Source: Serilophus lunatus | Taxonomy: Eukaryota; Chordata; Aves; Passeriformes; Eurylaimidae | NCBI GenBank assembly: GCA_013399895.1 | Contig: VXBA01001813.1 | Location: 1-64,000 of the forward strand | Length of the DNA stretch: 64,000 nucleotides | Direction of reading: 5' to 3' | Part shown: positions 23,701 to 36,770 of the stretch, in pieces | How positions within the stretch are numbered: the stretch's first letter is position 1 | Layout of the letters: every line of letters starts with the position of its first letter | The notes under the pieces: generated by a model | Database searches by the model: none | Seen by the model: only the letters and a program-made list of their open reading frames with translations | What the model was told of the DNA's origin: nothing | Position numbers and translations under genes: made by a program

Positions 23701-26244
23701 TTGGTGGGGGAAAGAAAGTGCACAGTGGCACAATTTAAGAAGTAATTTCCCAGCTTTAGAGCCCAAGCATTTGCTGAGTTTCTTCAAGAGCTGTGGGCCA
23801 GGCTACTCCGCACCATTTTGGTTGCCATATACCAGCTGAACTACAGTATCCCTCCTGTGTGACACATTTCTCCTAGTATAGATAGGAAGTGACGGGAGTT
23901 GTGGAGCAATTTATGAGTTTTATCTGATAAAAGTTTAATGAGACAGCAACTCTGCTGGACTTCTTTGCACTTAGAATACAAAAGTCAGGGGGATGGTGCA
24001 AATCAATAGGAAGATGTGCATGCTCCTATGCTTTGAGCACTAACTAAATGAAAGGTCTCTGTCTTTTGCAAATTTTACTCCGTATAACTGCTGTGTATAA
24101 CATTTGCACTCAGGCAGATGAGTATTTTGGCTCAATGTTTATAGATGGAGACAAATCCTTCCTGATTGAAGTCTATAACAGACCTTATATGCTTTAATGT
24201 TAAAACATTATTTGAGATAAGTTTTTAAAAATGTTTGTGCTGGGAATAAAACAGCAAATAATCCCTATTGAGAGACTTTCAGTATTGTGATTTTTGGATA
24301 CCAATGTGTAAATTTTATTCTGTTTGTGGGAGAAAGTGTTACTTCCCATTGACCTTTGGAAAATTTAAGATTTTTCTGAGGCATCCACAAAGAGCAAGGG
24401 GAAAATACACAGATGGAAAACAGTTTGCCTTTATTTTTCAAATAAGCAGAATGATTTATTAGCAGAAGTGTGAATAATGCAGTACAGTATGTCTTGGGGT
24501 TGAATCCTGCTTCCTGTGAGATGATCTATGAAAAGGGGAAACCTGTGTCTTCATTCAGTGGAGTAAGAATGCATATGCACCCAGGCTATTGCTCAGCTGC
24601 CTGTTAATAGGAGCCAGAGTGCCCTGTGAACATTCAGAGCAGCTTTCAAAGAGAAGAGCTCCCAGTATGAGCAAAGTGACTTGCCACATCCTTCCTCCTC
24701 TTTCACCACTTGTGAACCTTCCTGCAAGACTGAAGACAGCAAGTTGGTAACACTGTTCAGAGATGTGTGTCTGCTGACCTACCTTACCCAGTGCCCTGGA
24801 GAAAGCAGCCTCTTTCAGACCACAAAGAAGAAAGACATGACTTGACTCTTTTAACAAAATTTTTCAGAATGACTCTATCAAGAAGACATGCATTCCTATT
24901 GTAATAGCTGTATTTTAGGCCAGAAATAGAGCTGGAAGCAGCTATTCATTATGCAGCATGGCTAAACAGAGCAGACATTTGAAAGAGTGAGACATAAAGA
25001 AGATAAGATGAGCTCAGATCTAAATGCGTGGGTTTGGAGCTCTGCTACATAAAAGCACCAACACTCAGTCATGAAATGTAGTTTATTAATTATGTTCTTA
25101 GAACCCTGAAGGTCTGTGAAATTGTTATTGCATCATGACAAATAAAAAAATGCTAGCGACTAAAGAACTGCTTTCAGATCCAGACCACTTTTTTCCTGCA
25201 ACTTTCTGATTGAAAGTGTGTGATTTTAGAAGAAATTAACTATTCCCCATTTCCTGGACTAAAACATTTTTATTTTTCAATGTTATGAGGTATTTTGTTT
25301 AAAAATTCACTATAACTCTGTTAAAAATACTACTTTCACTACACAAACAAACAAAAAACCCACCACACCCCCCCCCATCTCCCCCAGAGATTGCAAGATT
25401 TAATTTCAAATTAATTTGCCATTTTCTCTCTTTCATAATCTCACATATCAACCCGAAACACAAAATATTTGCTTGAGGGTATCCTAAAATGATCCTCTTT
25501 CTCTCCTTGATTTTTCACTTCGGGCAGTGAACCAAAAAATCAGTTATATGTATAACTACCATTAAGATCTTTCTAACTTACTTAATGGAAAACATTCAAA
25601 GGCCTCCTGGAACATCATCCAAGTGTTTTAACATTTTCCACCATAAGAAAAATATGTGAAGTTCCTCTCTGGCTGGTATGGCCAGGTTGTGCTTAGTTAT
25701 TTAGTACACTTGTGAAAGCAAAACTGTATTTTATACATATAGCATAGTTTTAAAACAGATTAATTTTAAAAAAGTCAATAAGGCATAGAAATATTAGGTT
25801 CTGAAAACAGACATGTTTTTCTGTGTGCATAAACATATCAGATGACATAGATGCCTGTGACAAATATGTGGAGATAGAGATACCTACACAGCACTGAAGG
25901 AAAGGTTGACTTCATAAGGCTCAAATTTTTAAATGCTACAGAAAATCATAAATTATAAAAGGCATTTGATGCAGGTTTTTCACCTGTATGTCCTTGCATG
26001 CATTATTAAATCCTTTCGGGGTAGTGATTAAAGCCTTCCATGGTAGACTTTAATAAACATGTATTTCCTAAATGTGATGGATTCTATTAAATAACATTTG
26101 TTAACTCATTTTCCAGACTTATCCCCCATTCTGATATTGTTCCAGGACCAGCACCTTCTCTGAATTTAAAGTAATTTCTGCTTGGCAGAAATTACTGAAA
26201 AGATACACGACAAAACGTAGTAACAAATAACAATTATTTCTCAC
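20795..26244 (-). other. SULF1 intron 1 of the coding region (5,450 bp)
   Basis: Donor GTGAGA at 26244, acceptor at 20795. It contains a purine-rich run of GA repeats at 21223-21290 and a C9 run at 25368-25376. No gene, mobile element or RNA gene was recognised. The 124-codon plus-strand frame at 23465-23839 resembles nothing known to me. Confidence 0.85.
21223..21290. repeat. Purine-rich GA tract
   Basis: About 68 bases almost entirely A and G, with (GA)n runs. On the SULF1 strand it is a pyrimidine tract, but it is about 430 bp upstream of the nearest acceptor. No function inferred. Confidence 0.7.
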
Positions 26245-26416
26245 CTAGCTCCACATCTTGATCATCTGTGAGCACAAGGATGATATTAGGTCTGATATTT
26301 TTTCGCTCCTGCTGCACACGTCCTCTGAACCTTGGAGACTTGATGGTGGAACAGTGACTTGTTAGCAATTCAGTACAGATCACGGCCAAGATGAGTACAA
26401 TCCAAGAAGACTTCAT
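26245..26416 (-). CDS. SULF1: SULF1 start, signal peptide and first catalytic residues (residues 1-58)
   Basis: Coding part of the first SULF1 coding exon. From the Met at 26416 it reads M-K-S-S-W-I-V-L-I-L-A-V, a hydrophobic signal peptide ending near residue 22. Next comes a basic stretch S-P-R-F-R-G-R, then N-I-I-L-V-L-T-D-D-Q-D-V-E-L, where Asp51 and Asp52 are the first calcium-binding residues of the sulfatase site. The donor GTGAGA at 26244 leaves phase 1. An in-frame ATG four codons earlier (26428-26426) has a strong context (A at -3, G at +4), and an in-frame TGA at 26434-26432 bars any earlier start. I chose 26416 because it gives the same residue numbering as the human enzyme; initiation at 26428 would add four residues. 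Confidence 0.95.
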
Positions 26417-26479
26417 AGTAATTCCCATATTTCAATGTAAACACTGATCCAGAAGTGTGTGAGCTCTAGTTTTCAAGAC
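26417..26479 (-). other. SULF1: SULF1 5' untranslated part of first coding exon
   Basis: The minus strand shows a good acceptor, TTCTTTTCCTCCCTACAG, ending at 26480. The exon therefore begins at 26479 and carries 63 bases before the chosen start codon. This implies at least one non-coding exon and the promoter further upstream. The upstream in-frame TGA is in this segment. Confidence 0.8.
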
Positions 26480-29400
26480 CTGTAGGGAGGAAAAGAAATT
26501 CTGTTCAAGTAATAAATAACTTTCAGTCATACAGTGAAAGGATGACACTTAGGGAAGTCAAGCCTGACGCATACCATTTAACATGATTATAAGATATATT
26601 GTCATATAAGAGCTTCATTCTGTTATTTTCTAAGAATAAACTTGATCAACTATGCTTTCTCAAATAATTTTTGCTTGAAGCCATGCCATTGCCTGCATTT
26701 TGTATAAGCATGACTTCTGGTATACTCCTACACCCCACGCTTCTTTTTGTGCAGCTTGTTCCTTACATTCAGTACCTGGGCACAGTAAAAAATTGCCAAG
26801 ATGCAGACGTGTTCAGAACATCTGTAGGAGGAGCCCTGTGAAAAGGAGAAAGCAAAAGGCTTGTCAGTCAGAGACCTCAGTACTGTGGCTGTGCTTCAAA
26901 GTCTCCAGAACTGTTTGTTACACCTTCTTTCTCTGTCCTGAAAGAAAAGTGTAGAAAAAAAATTGCATTCTTCCTTAGCTCCCTTGTTTAATTTAATACC
27001 ATATCTACACAGACATTAGATGGCACCTTGCCTGCTAAAAGGTATATATCTCATGTCATCAGACACAGGTGCTTTTCCAACATTTATAGTCAGATTTACA
27101 GTGAGATTCTGAGAATAAGAGTTAATTCTGGCATATGGCACCTGGCAAGCAATAAACCTATTTTAATTCACCTGCATGAGAGATTAAACCCTTACAAAGC
27201 AGAGGGGAGAGCATGACTCTAATTTGCAATCCGCATTTGATCACTACGTAAAAAGTCATCTCACTGACAAGAAAGCTCATATTAAGTGACAGCCCATATG
27301 ATCTTACCCAGCATTGTGGAAGAGCGTAACTGTCCCTCAATCAATCAACGACAGACCTCAGTGCCTCATCCATAATGCACAGTACCTCTGCCACAGCTTG
27401 TCCTTGATACTCTGCTTCCAGACTTGGCTCAGTACGTTATCAGAACCCTCTCTCCGTGCCTGTCAGTCAAACAGCCTTGCTTTTGTAAGACCTGCTGCAA
27501 GCACAGAGGCTTGGCTTTGCCGCAGCAGATTTAAACCTGTGACGGAAAATGACTGATTGGTCTGGGGAGGAAGGGGTAGCCACTTACACTTAAAGATTTT
27601 TGGCAAAACCATCCTGTTACACAAGGGAAGGGAGGGAACATCTAGGGGCAAAAAGGAAGGGGGTTGGAAAGAAACCATGGAGTCGTGCCTGTTCCCTCGA
27701 GGGTATTGACCTCTAGATACATTTCTTATGTCTTTATTCTGGAACTATGGACAAAGCACGGTGATATTGGTCAATTAAAATAACCTCACAAAACCACACA
27801 AGCTCAAGAACAGTCAAGGAGTCTGCCCAAGGGGAAGACTGCATGGGAACTGGGGTGCGTCTTATATAATTAGCATAACGAAGCAAAAATCACGAGAAGA
27901 TCTGTGCACCTACACCTGAGACTTCATATTCAGACATGCAACATGAACTACAAACAGATTAATAAGCAGAAATAATTTAATGAGAGCAACACAGAAGACA
28001 AAAAGCACCCCATCACTCACCTAAAATGGACTAATAAGAAGATGCTCTACATTTCAGGGGAAGAAGCCCTGGGAGAGGGAGAGGATAGGACTTGGTGTTG
28101 GACTGCTAGAAAAAGGATCGTGTTCTTGTTTCCACATACACCTTTTATTTTAAGCTTCGCAAGCTAAACAGTTTCATGCTCCTCACTCTAGCAGGCTGTA
28201 ATTACACCAGAAGAGTGTGAATATCTTTAAAAGGAAAATCCAAGCATCTGTGACAGAGAAATCTTGTCTTTCATTGTCTCTACACTAACAAATACTCCAA
28301 TTTTTCACTAACATTACAGCACTGCAAAGTCAATACAGGGGATCGCCATTTGACATTAAATGCTATTTCAGTGATTGTACAACATTCAGATAAGTAACTG
28401 GAAGTCTGTAATTTGTCTGGATGGACGTTTAAAAATAGTTCAGTTTCCATGTATTTGTTCTTAAGTCATATAAGAACTGACAAAAGCCCCAAAGACTGGG
28501 GTTACTGAAGAAGTCAGCCTTCTTCCTCTGACACACACCAGATACCACATGCTCTTGGTGCAAAAGCTGAAATACAATGTCTCTAAATGTCTGATCTTTA
28601 AATAGCGAAACTTTGACTCATATCACAAAGCACGAAAAGCTACATGAAGTGAGACTCAATGTTTAGTTTCTTACCTTAGTTGTACCGTACAGCAAACTTT
28701 TTCAGACAATGTTGACCCAGAAAGTGCAGTCATCCTGACTGCATTGAGCAAACATAGGCACCAACATGTTTGAATAATCCCCCACTGTACAAAACTGCAA
28801 GCTCCTAACAATTACACCTCAGTGCTAATAAAATTTACACTAATCCAAATGGGCATTAACAAGTATTCTTCAATTCACTCTCTCTGGTCTACATTTGTTA
28901 CTTTTTAAAAAAATCCTTTTTCTGTATCAACTTAAAGCCACCTTTGCCAGTTTTTTTCTAGAAAAAACAATATAAAGCTTTCTTTTCCAACTCTTATTTC
29001 TTTCTTATCGATGGATAAAGGAAAATATCAGGATAGATCTACATATAAACTAATTATTGATGGTTCTTGCCCAAGAACACAGTAATGCCAAATTTTGTTG
29101 CTCATATTTCAGTTTTGCATATGGTAAACCTTTATTAAAATGCGATCTTTGACAACTTGTTCTTTTACAGACTGTTTCCCAGTCCTAGAAGGAAAGAAAG
29201 TAAAGAAAAATACAGGCTTTCTAGGGAAGACGAGGATGCAATGTTTGTGTTGAATACTGGCTGGTGGCCTATAAATGCCCTTGGAGACACTGCAATTTGT
29301 CTTGAGAAAGAGACAAAAATAGGAGAAATTCTAAAAAGGACCTTTTCAAATTTGCATGTGGAAGCAAATTTGGTTTTGCCCAGTGTTCAGAAATCAAGAT

Positions 29401-30587
29401 GGTTCTATAAAATGCTTTTCACTAGCCAAATAAACCAGTGCTATTGTTGAAATCTAAAGTATATTTTTCCTGTAGAAGACACCTATGAAAACTGAAATGT
29501 AGTCAGTAAAGAAATAAAACCCAAGAAATCAAAAGAAACTATTTGTCATAATATAGATAAATTTTTTCTGTCATTCCTGTTTTGTTTTTGGTTTTTTTTT
29601 TTTCCCCATGGGAGCAGAGATTCATAGTTGGCAATCACCTTTCAAGGGATAAAATCTGAAAACTCAACTCTTTAGTTGTTTCAATTCTTCTAGTATTACA
29701 ACAGGCAGTTCAAGGACTTGTTGGCATGGAGAACTAATTACTCATGAAACTTGAATTACATTAGCCAGGCACTGCAAAGAAAGGATACAATGCCACTTCG
29801 TGTGATGTGGCATAAAAAATTATGAGGACTTTATTTCTAAGGTCTCTTAAGAGAGTATCATGCAGTGTCTAAAAAGAAAATCAAAAGGTAGGACATTATC
29901 TTTCGAAATACTGTAGATTTTATACTCATTTTGATCAAAAAACTGTTCAAGAGTTTTCAGCTCATTGACTGAAAGTGCTGAATTTGGAACATGCTGAATG
30001 ACAGACAGTATTCAAAAAAGCATTTTCCACTTTGTTTTCATGTATACATTTTTATTTTGCTCTCACTTAAAATGCTATTTTTTGATTGGCCAATGAAAAT
30101 CTGTCCAGAATCGTATGCTTTGTTTATGAAATAAGATATTGAGTATCCACTAGAATACACCACTATAGGCTTTAAAGATATATGGACTTACTCATATTTA
30201 ATATTCTACAAATGTGGCTTCCACATATCCTTGCACAGGAAATCTGACTTACATGAACAGATTTTTTGTTTGCAAATCTGAAATCAAACGTTGGGATAAT
30301 GAGTAAGGATACTGGACGTATGTCCATCCCCAGTACCATGTGGTATGCAAAGCCCCCATCGGTAATTCATGAACAAGTAGTAACAAAGGGTAAAGAATTT
30401 TGTCTTCTCTGCACCACAGCGTTGGTGTTTTCTCTTGAGCATGAACATTGAGGATGTCACATTATCCAAAGTCATGGGTTAACACCCACTGTTCTAGTGG
30501 CCTTTCCTTAGAAACAAAAATGGAACAACTATGGTCAATAAAGGACACAGTGGTAATAATAATAGTAGTAATGTGGACTGTGACTGT
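26480..30587. other. Upstream SULF1 region, no gene confirmed
   Basis: AT-rich DNA upstream of the first coding exon, presumably an intron between SULF1 5' non-coding exons. No coding segment or mobile element was recognised. A near-consensus donor on the gene strand, CTAAG|GTAAGAAAC, lies with its exon edge at 28675 and could mark a 5' non-coding exon, but no acceptor or transcript start could be fixed. Confidence 0.5.
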
Positions 30588-30800
30588 GGAGCTTTAGAGT
30601 CACAGACTCACAGAATCAGTAGGGTGGGAAAGGACCTCTGGAAAACATCTAGTCCAAATGTCCTAACCAAAGCTGCACAGCCTTCAGGAATATCCACCAC
30701 TACCCTCAGTTTTTTATCATTAGCAAACATGAAAATGAGAATTCTGGTTTCTGTTCCTCAGACACTATCAAAAAATCTGCCCAGTGAATTGAGAGCGTAA
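30588..30800 (-). mobile_element. Old CR1 LINE 3'-end remnant
   Basis: The plus strand reads CACAGACTCACAGAATCA, then GGGTGGGAAAGGACCTCTGG and CATCTAGTCCAAATGTCCTAACC. This is the usual reversed tail of a chicken-repeat-1 element (CATAGAATCA...GGAAAAGACCT...GAGTCCAACC). Identity fades after about 30720. CR1 is the dominant LINE of birds and other reptiles. The copy is strongly diverged. Confidence 0.75.
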
Positions 30801-33800
30801 GGTATCACAAAGATCCTAAATCACGAAAATCCCAACGTGACAGCAATTTGTGTTACGTTGTGTTCCTCATTACTATCCGGTACCTTACAGATTTTATTTC
30901 TGTACTTAGATATCCCTGCCACCAAAAACTGACACAGTTGCATACCATTAAGATATAGTCCAAAACAACTATTTTGCAACTCAGGAATTCTTTAGATTCT
31001 CTGACAAGTGCAAGGAGCCTGCACAAAAACATATCAAATGCATTGAAAAGAACCACAAGGCTTTGTCATTGCAAGTGTTAAGTTGCCTCATTTCCTTTAT
31101 GCATAAGATAATCTTGGATAATTTCTTTTTACAGACTTCTCTGATAAATAAATAGATAAAACCTCTCAAAGACACAAAACCTCACATATCAACCACCACA
31201 AGAAAATGAGCTTTCCATTCTCATCCCAGGTGGAAGGGCATCTTCCTATGTATTTTACCTATGACCTGCTGAGTTGACAGTTTTGGTTATAATGAGCATT
31301 TTTTACAGGAATATGATTCCACTCTTCTGTTTCTTTTAAATCAGACTCTCCATAAGGAAAACAAAAAGACAAATTGCAACTAGAAGAATTCTCTTAATTC
31401 AGAGTTATGTCAAAGGGCGGATGGACCTCTTAAAATGTCAGATAGTCTATGCTATGAGTCATAATAGGGGTGTGGTTAGAGACCTAACAAAATTAGTAAC
31501 TTCATGAGATTAGTAATTGCATGAAGATTGTGCAGACAGGTGGAAACTGTATAATAAAAGGCCAGGGAGGTGACATGCTCATCTGAGCTACAGCATCAGA
31601 GCAGCTCAGAGGTCTTAAATCTCTGCCTTAAATCACATTGCCTTGATGACTAGAGGGTTGTAACACCCTACAACAACAATAACAACTCACACTTTCACTA
31701 ATACAGTGAAGCACTCCAGTGGAAAAAGCTGTTGACAGATGATTGTTTTAAGTTTAGTAATGTTAATTCTCTTCTCACATCTTACTCTTCTATCTTGTAT
31801 TTAAAAGGCAAACACTGCAATCTCAGACTGCCAGGCACGACCGTGTAAATTTGCAGGTCAGTTTCCTGTGGGAATATTGAGTCTACAGCCATGAGAAACA
31901 CATTTACTGTACAACAGAAGTCAGGAAAAAGCCAGATCTACCATTTCTTTTTTAAGGTTAATCCCCTAATCTAGGTTGTAAAGTATAGGATTTACAGTGA
32001 ACACAAAGAATGTAGTTCCTCTCTGGGTCTAATCTAACGCTTATCTATTAGATTTCCAACACACTTTACTAATCAATCAGCTATCTGTTCCCCTTTCAAA
32101 TGTAATCTGCATATTCTAATGATGTATCTTCAGTGCCTAAGGCTAGATTAATTTAAAGTAACTATAATTTAAAGTAATTGCAGGTAGGGAGAATCCAAAC
32201 CTTGTATTACGTTTTTACATTGTAATTCTGCAGTTACAGACAGGAAAGGAAAAAGCGTGCAGTGACTTGAAAGTATAATGCACACTTGCTAACTCAGTTT
32301 TATAACTTTGTACAGGTTAACGAATATTCTCAGTAGGTACAAGTTTCCAATATTTCATCTGTTAGGGGGAAACAATAAAGTCCAATAACATTTTAAAAAT
32401 ACACAACTGTAGAAGAAATGATCTGCCTTTGAGAAAAGAAAAACATGTCTTTGATTTTAATGCAGTTAATATAGCTGAACAAAGCACTAAAGAAAATTAA
32501 AATTAATTAATTTCATTAATTTTCAAATCTGTGAAAGTTTTAAAAGTTTTCCCACGTTTTTCAGTAAGAAGAATGCCTGCTGCTGTTACAAACTCCTCAT
32601 AATATACAATTACTTAAATTTATTTCTCACCATCTGATTTACTCTATTTTATAATTTCATATTTCAACACGACCAAGAAGTGCACTTGTCATACAAAAGA
32701 GCTTCGTATAATTGAGCCAGATGACGTGCCCCACAAGTAAAATCAGCCATTCATGAAAGCTGGTCACCAGAGGCCATTTCAAACAATGCACATTGCAAAG
32801 TAATCTAAAGTAATCCCTTTTTTCTACTGATTTGGTTTCCAGGCAGTCTTAAGCACATGTGTGCAGCAAACAGGAGGCTTATTAAAACCTGATGTTATAT
32901 TGGAGGCTATAATGCCATTGCCTTGTGATTGAATTCCATGTCTGTTAGTCTTCAAAGAGAGGGGGGAAAAAAATCAATTAAATTTATATGCTTATTAAAC
33001 ATGAGTGTCATGATATGTGCAGTTTATTAGCACTCACTAAATAATTAAGACTGAGAGAGATAATTAGGCGTGTGCTAGACTCCAAGCAGTCTTCTGATAT
33101 CAGATTTTTTTCTTTAAAGGAAGTGGCTTTCCAGCTACAAGGTAATGCAATTACTAAAAGACTTCAAGTATCTGTCAGATATAAAGAGTAAATCCTGTGT
33201 ATAAAGAAGTCTCAGGTGATTTTAAAATTCCGTTTTAAAACTACTTATCTTCGCTATACTCCTGCTCACTTCGGTAGTGTGAGACATCATGAAAATATAT
33301 TATACAATAACAAAATGACAATTCAGTGTTTTAATAAGTAGTCTTTCATTGGGAGGTCATTTTGCAGAAGTTAACAAAGGAAATACAGTTTGCACATTTC
33401 TAAAGAATCGTATTTAAGTCCACTGGCTTTAGAAACTGCAAGAGCTTATCTTTCCACATCTCTTTAACACAGAAAATTCTTTTAATTTAAAAATCTTCCT
33501 TTCCAGGTATGTTTACTTCCCCTCAAATATCTGAAAATCTCTTTAGAAGAGGGATTTTTTTATTTTTGATATTGCAAACACTTTGTTTTTCTAAAAAAAT
33601 ACGCATGATTAACTTGATTATGAATAATACATCCTCTTTAGGACAGAGTATCTATGGATCTACATATATATTTGAGAAGACAGAGAACATATCCATTTCC
33701 TTATGGCAATGCACACACCTCTGTTATCTAAGGGAGACGTTAGGCTAGGTTGTGTCATCGTGTGGATGGGTGGTCTTTAGTAGAAACTGAGCCTAATGCA

Positions 33801-36179
33801 TGGCTGCTCTGGCCACTCTCCTTGCTGGCTGCAGAGGAGGCAACAGGCACTTATGGGGACCACAGGAGTCTAGGTAAGGACTAAAGGGTGCCAGTATGAA
33901 TCTACACAAGTGCATGTACGTAAATAGGTAGCATCACCTGTATTTATAGGAGAAGAGCTCAAGCGTAATTTTAGCTGTAATGCTGACAGATTGACTGCTC
34001 ACAAACACCATTGGACTCTACATAGGTGCCATCCCCTGGATAACTGGATAACACTGGATAACACTACAGCGCAGAAAGTGAAATTATTCATAGCATCAGC
34101 ACCTTGTGTGCTTACCTGCACCGTGAGAACACTCGTGTGGATGTAGGTCTACTATAGACTGCATGTGGCAATTATCGGCTTTTTCTTTCACCTTCAGGTC
34201 TGGACACCAAACCCAATAATTGTTTTTAAAAAAATAATCTCATTATATTCAAATGAGTTTTACTTTCAAAATTTTCAAACTGAATTTAAAATAGACTCAA
34301 CAGATCAGGTCCTGAATACTGTTTGTAAAGTAAGATCTCTCTTAGTAGGCTATTTCTTTTTGTCAAGCAGTTTTGCCAGTCCTGGCACAATATGTATACA
34401 TCTTCACTGATATACATGTAAAAGCTCCTTGACAGTCCAAGAAATGTGTTTTCATATAAGTTACTCCCTTACAAAACTGTACTATAGAGAAACCAGACTA
34501 CTAATAATAGTAAACAGACAGTCAGACCAAACAAAAACAATCTGTTACAAAAAATAGATGCTTCATATCCTTTTCCATAAAGACTAGTCAATAAGGAAGC
34601 ACTGCTGAGAAGAACATCACCCTGACATCAATCTTACTTTTAATCATCTTTGTAATCAGAAGCCCCTGGTGTTCCCCAAGCTACGTTACCTGGCAGGGTA
34701 GAAAGCAGAACCCCAGCCCAGGAACATGGGGTGCTTGTGTCTGCTATCACAGTAATTCTTCCAGTCCCCTTACCTCCCATCACCTTGCTGTCCCACAGTC
34801 CCCACTCAAGCACACGCCTGTGTACTCCAGCAGGACATTCCCAGGGTGACCTGTGACTGACCCACCATAGAGAAATTCAGAAAGTCACCTCCACATGGTC
34901 ATGTCCTGTCAGGCGAAAACAGTTTTGTACAGGAATGACAGCAGATATGAACAAGGAGTAAAACCGATGGATTTTACTGATCCTGATAAATACTTTCTGC
35001 TGTGCAAAATAAATATGTTTGTTGTATTCAACAAGACCTCTCAGCTCCTTTTTCAGAAAAAAGCTAAGCATCAGTGGCACATGAGGAAAGCCCAAAATGT
35101 AAAAAGCATCTGAATACTGAATTTCACCTGAGAATTAGTATTTCTATAAAAAAAGCCTGCAATTAGAGTCACATTTGCCTGTTCAAGGACAGAATATACC
35201 ATATGGAGCTTCTCTGTCTGAGGAATACCAGCCTGAATTTTGAAAATCAGTTCTCAAAGAGCTGTTTGAAAATAATCCTCAGTCTCAGATCTAAAAGACT
35301 CAAGAACGGCTCGCTGAAATTATTCTGTGAATAACTTTATCTCAGGAAACATTTTGAAAGTGTAGAACATATAAATGGACCTTCATTTCATCTAAGTGAA
35401 AATGCCTGTGGAAACACTTTTTTCATCTTTCAAACACACATATAGGTATTTCAATTTCACAGTACAGGCTTCTGTAGATGAGAGAGCAGTTTTAAAGCAT
35501 GGAAGATGAAGCTGAATACATTGAGGCAAACATATTTTTATTTCCAAAGCACTTCTTACTAAGCGAAGTTCCTATATAGCAGTGAAATGATTTTATACAA
35601 TCTTTATCAATTTTATACATGTGTGTGTATATATATATATATCTATATCTCAAATATTTTTATATCTAGTTAAATTGTAAACTTGTTCATGAGCCAAGAT
35701 TCTACTAAGATACTTGACACAGCACATACTGAAATATTTTCTCTAGCAATGATGGAGAAGGCAGTCACCCTTATGTCACGGCACTTGACTCTGCATTAGG
35801 CACAAAGGGAAGATTGGAATGGAAATGGGTAATCATTAGGTAGAAGCTTCTGAATAATACAACATGGATCAGAAATGGGAAGGACCAGGATGTACAGGGA
35901 ATCACTCTCAAAATTTGAGATGAGATAGGCAAAAGACAGGACTGTAACATTTTTCTTCATTTTGTGTAGGAAGGAATTTGGGAGGCACCCCAGTTTACAG
36001 TGATTATTGTGGGGAAACCATCAACGCTTGCTTTACTGGATGGTTGGATTTTTTTTCCCCCTAAATGTAGATGAGCTGTTCTTATATGAAAGGTGGCTCA
36101 TGAATTGTGCCAATAACCCAATTCAGGAATGCTTAGAACAATATATAGAGATTCTAAGTCTCTGTCTTTAGCAGACTCA
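30801..36179. other. Non-coding AT-rich stretch
   Basis: No gene, mobile element or RNA gene was recognised. A TG/TA dinucleotide run lies at 35620-35642 and a short tandem of CTGGATAACA-like units near 34037-34066. Sequence at about 32850-33080 is low in repeats and could be conserved non-coding DNA, but that cannot be judged from one genome. Confidence 0.5.
35620..35642. repeat. TG/TA microsatellite
   Basis: Four TG units followed by about seven TA units. Likely length-variable. Confidence 0.8.
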
Positions 36180-36770
36180 GCTGTGAGGTCAGACCAGACT
36201 GCTCAGGGTTTTACCAAGTCAGGTTTGAAAACTCCAAAGGTGGACACTGCCCAAATGCTCTGCAGCCCTTTTCTACTGCTTGACTGTTCTGAGAGTGGAA
36301 TCTGTTTTTCCTCATATCCAGTCTGAACCTCTTATATTTCAAATTATGTCCATTGCCTCTTGTTTTGTCCTCCTGCCATTCAAGAACATCAAGAATGAAG
36401 CTTCATCTTCTAAAAGATCTCTCTCTGGCACTGTGGGGCTACTCTTAGACCCCCAACAGCTCTCTTTGCTCCAGGCTGAACAACCCTGCTCCCATAGCTT
36501 CTTCACACAGGACAAGAACTCCAACCCCCAAACATCTTGATGGCCATCTGATGAACACACTGCAGTCTACTTATGTCTTTCCTATATTGGTGACCCAGAG
36601 CTGGACATACTACTTTTGTTAGTCTTAGAACTTGGTATATAGTAGCATCATGGAGCAACATCTGTGTTTGTAGTTGCCCATAAGTCTGAGACCCTTTCTC
36701 TTGACTGTGGGTTCCACTTATTTCACCACTGTACACAGTTTATAAGAAATCCCTCATATTCGTCCCCCCA
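36180..36770 (-). mobile_element. Diverged CR1 LINE fragment (3' region)
   Basis: Several blocks match the reverse of the CR1 3' region on the plus strand: TTTGAAAACTCCAAAGGTGG, TTTTTCCTCATATCCAGTCT, ATTGCCTCTTGTTTTGTCCT, CTCCAGGCTGAACAACCC, and GACCCAGAGCTGGACATACT near 36590. After about 36620 the match fades. Open frames here are remnants of CR1 DNA, not genes. The extreme 3' end is missing or unrecognisable. Confidence 0.85.

Noticed and set aside
23465..23839. 124-codon plus-strand frame in SULF1 intron 1
   Set aside because: No recognised domain or start context; an overlapping second frame is equally open, which suggests local composition rather than coding.
36129..36736. Several short frames on both strands
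   Set aside because: They lie within a diverged CR1 fragment and are relics of that repeat.
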